NCBI GenBank assembly: GCA_022566735.1
Contig: JADFIG010000002.1
Span: 124,001 to 188,000 of the forward strand
DNA length: 64,000 bases
Direction of reading: 5' to 3'
Source: Pseudomonadota bacterium
Lineage (GTDB): Bacteria; Pseudomonadota; Gammaproteobacteria; Burkholderiales; Burkholderiaceae_C
The position numbers and the translations under genes are program-made. Under the pieces are notes generated by a model that was not told where the DNA came from, ran no database searches, and saw nothing but the letters and a program-made list of their open reading frames with translations. Position 1 is the stretch's first letter, and the number at the start of each line of letters is the position of its first letter. Shown in pieces: positions 63,796 to 64,000 of the stretch.

Positions 63796-64000
63796 GTATT
63801 CGGCCTCCGGCTGCAGTCGCCAAGCGTGTGTCATTTTTGAATCACGGAAAGTCGTCAGCTACGGCACCAAGGAATCTCATCCCAAGTGCTGTGTTGGCGA
63901 CGAAAGACAGGGCGGTTGTCGCTTGAAGCTCCTGGCCGGCAGTGCCCGCTCGCCGCGGTCAGCACTGGTCATCTGAAATCGAGTCGGCCGACTCACCACA
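63796..64000. other. right-edge region without a recognised gene
   Basis: The last 205 bases have lower GC than most of the window. A short frame is open across them, but its translation shows no recognisable motif and its third positions are not GC-biased. No promoter, repeat or RNA was identified. Confidence 0.4.

Noticed and set aside
63710-63976. 88-codon frame at the right edge
   Set aside because: It starts inside the RidA gene in another frame, has no ribosome-binding site and no recognisable motif.

Overview
The window is about 64 kb of high-GC, densely packed bacterial chromosome. Gene content and order point to a betaproteobacterium of the order Burkholderiales, probably near the Leptothrix/Rubrivivax/Aquabacterium group. 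The pointers are dusB-fis-purH, argB-HAD phosphatase-slmA, hpf-ptsN-hprK, fur opposite bamE-dapB, a DUF815 ATPase next to mutT, and two PEP-CTERM (exosortase-sorted) proteins. This assignment is inference from gene content, since no database was searched. No rRNA or tRNA gene, CRISPR array or intact transposon was seen.

Layout. 1-6.6 kb: ruvC, an alpha/beta hydrolase, a MarR regulator and a secreted phosphoesterase lie between ruvC and purH-fis-dusB. 6.8-9.8 kb: an OmpW-type porin, a PEP-CTERM protein and a YqaA/DedA membrane protein. 9.8-13.7 kb: a copper operon (DUF2946-like protein, TolC-type channel, multicopper oxidase, CusF-like protein). 13.8-21.8 kb: argB, a HAD phosphatase, slmA, a PEP-CTERM protein, a 5'-nucleotidase, a TPR protein with a protease-like tail, a DUF815 ATPase, mutT and a small membrane protein. 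22-24.9 kb: a crotonase, a SWIB protein and an old-yellow-enzyme family oxidoreductase.

24.9-35.1 kb is a divergent iron locus around two nearly identical Fur-box-like sequences. Leftward are a TonB siderophore receptor, a PiuC-type hydroxylase, a PepSY protein, cytochrome b561 and an FMN 2-hydroxyacid oxidase. Rightward are a di-heme peroxidase-like lipoprotein, a porin, an FMN-carrying protein with an NqrC-like flavinylation motif, ApbE and a four-helix membrane protein. Together they look like an iron-starvation-induced envelope redox system, and this is the strongest candidate for an undescribed system here.

35-46 kb: a TerC-type exporter behind a yybP-ykoY manganese riboswitch, an M48 protease, moaC, a PglL/Wzy glycan ligase, hpf-ptsN-hprK, fur/bamE, dapB and an ExbB/ExbD pair. 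46-54 kb: AMP nucleosidase, an orphan HigA-type regulator, a Crp/Fnr regulator, purT, a two-component pair with a BetR-like domain, an unexplained structured RNA region, mtnN and a truncated DUF962 gene. 54-61.8 kb: a two-component system divergent from a heavy-metal RND tripartite pump. 61.8-64 kb: a 21-bp-phased repeat array, an IS256-type transposase remnant fused antisense to the 3' end of a lysR gene, and a RidA-family gene. This last stretch has lower GC and looks rearranged or acquired.
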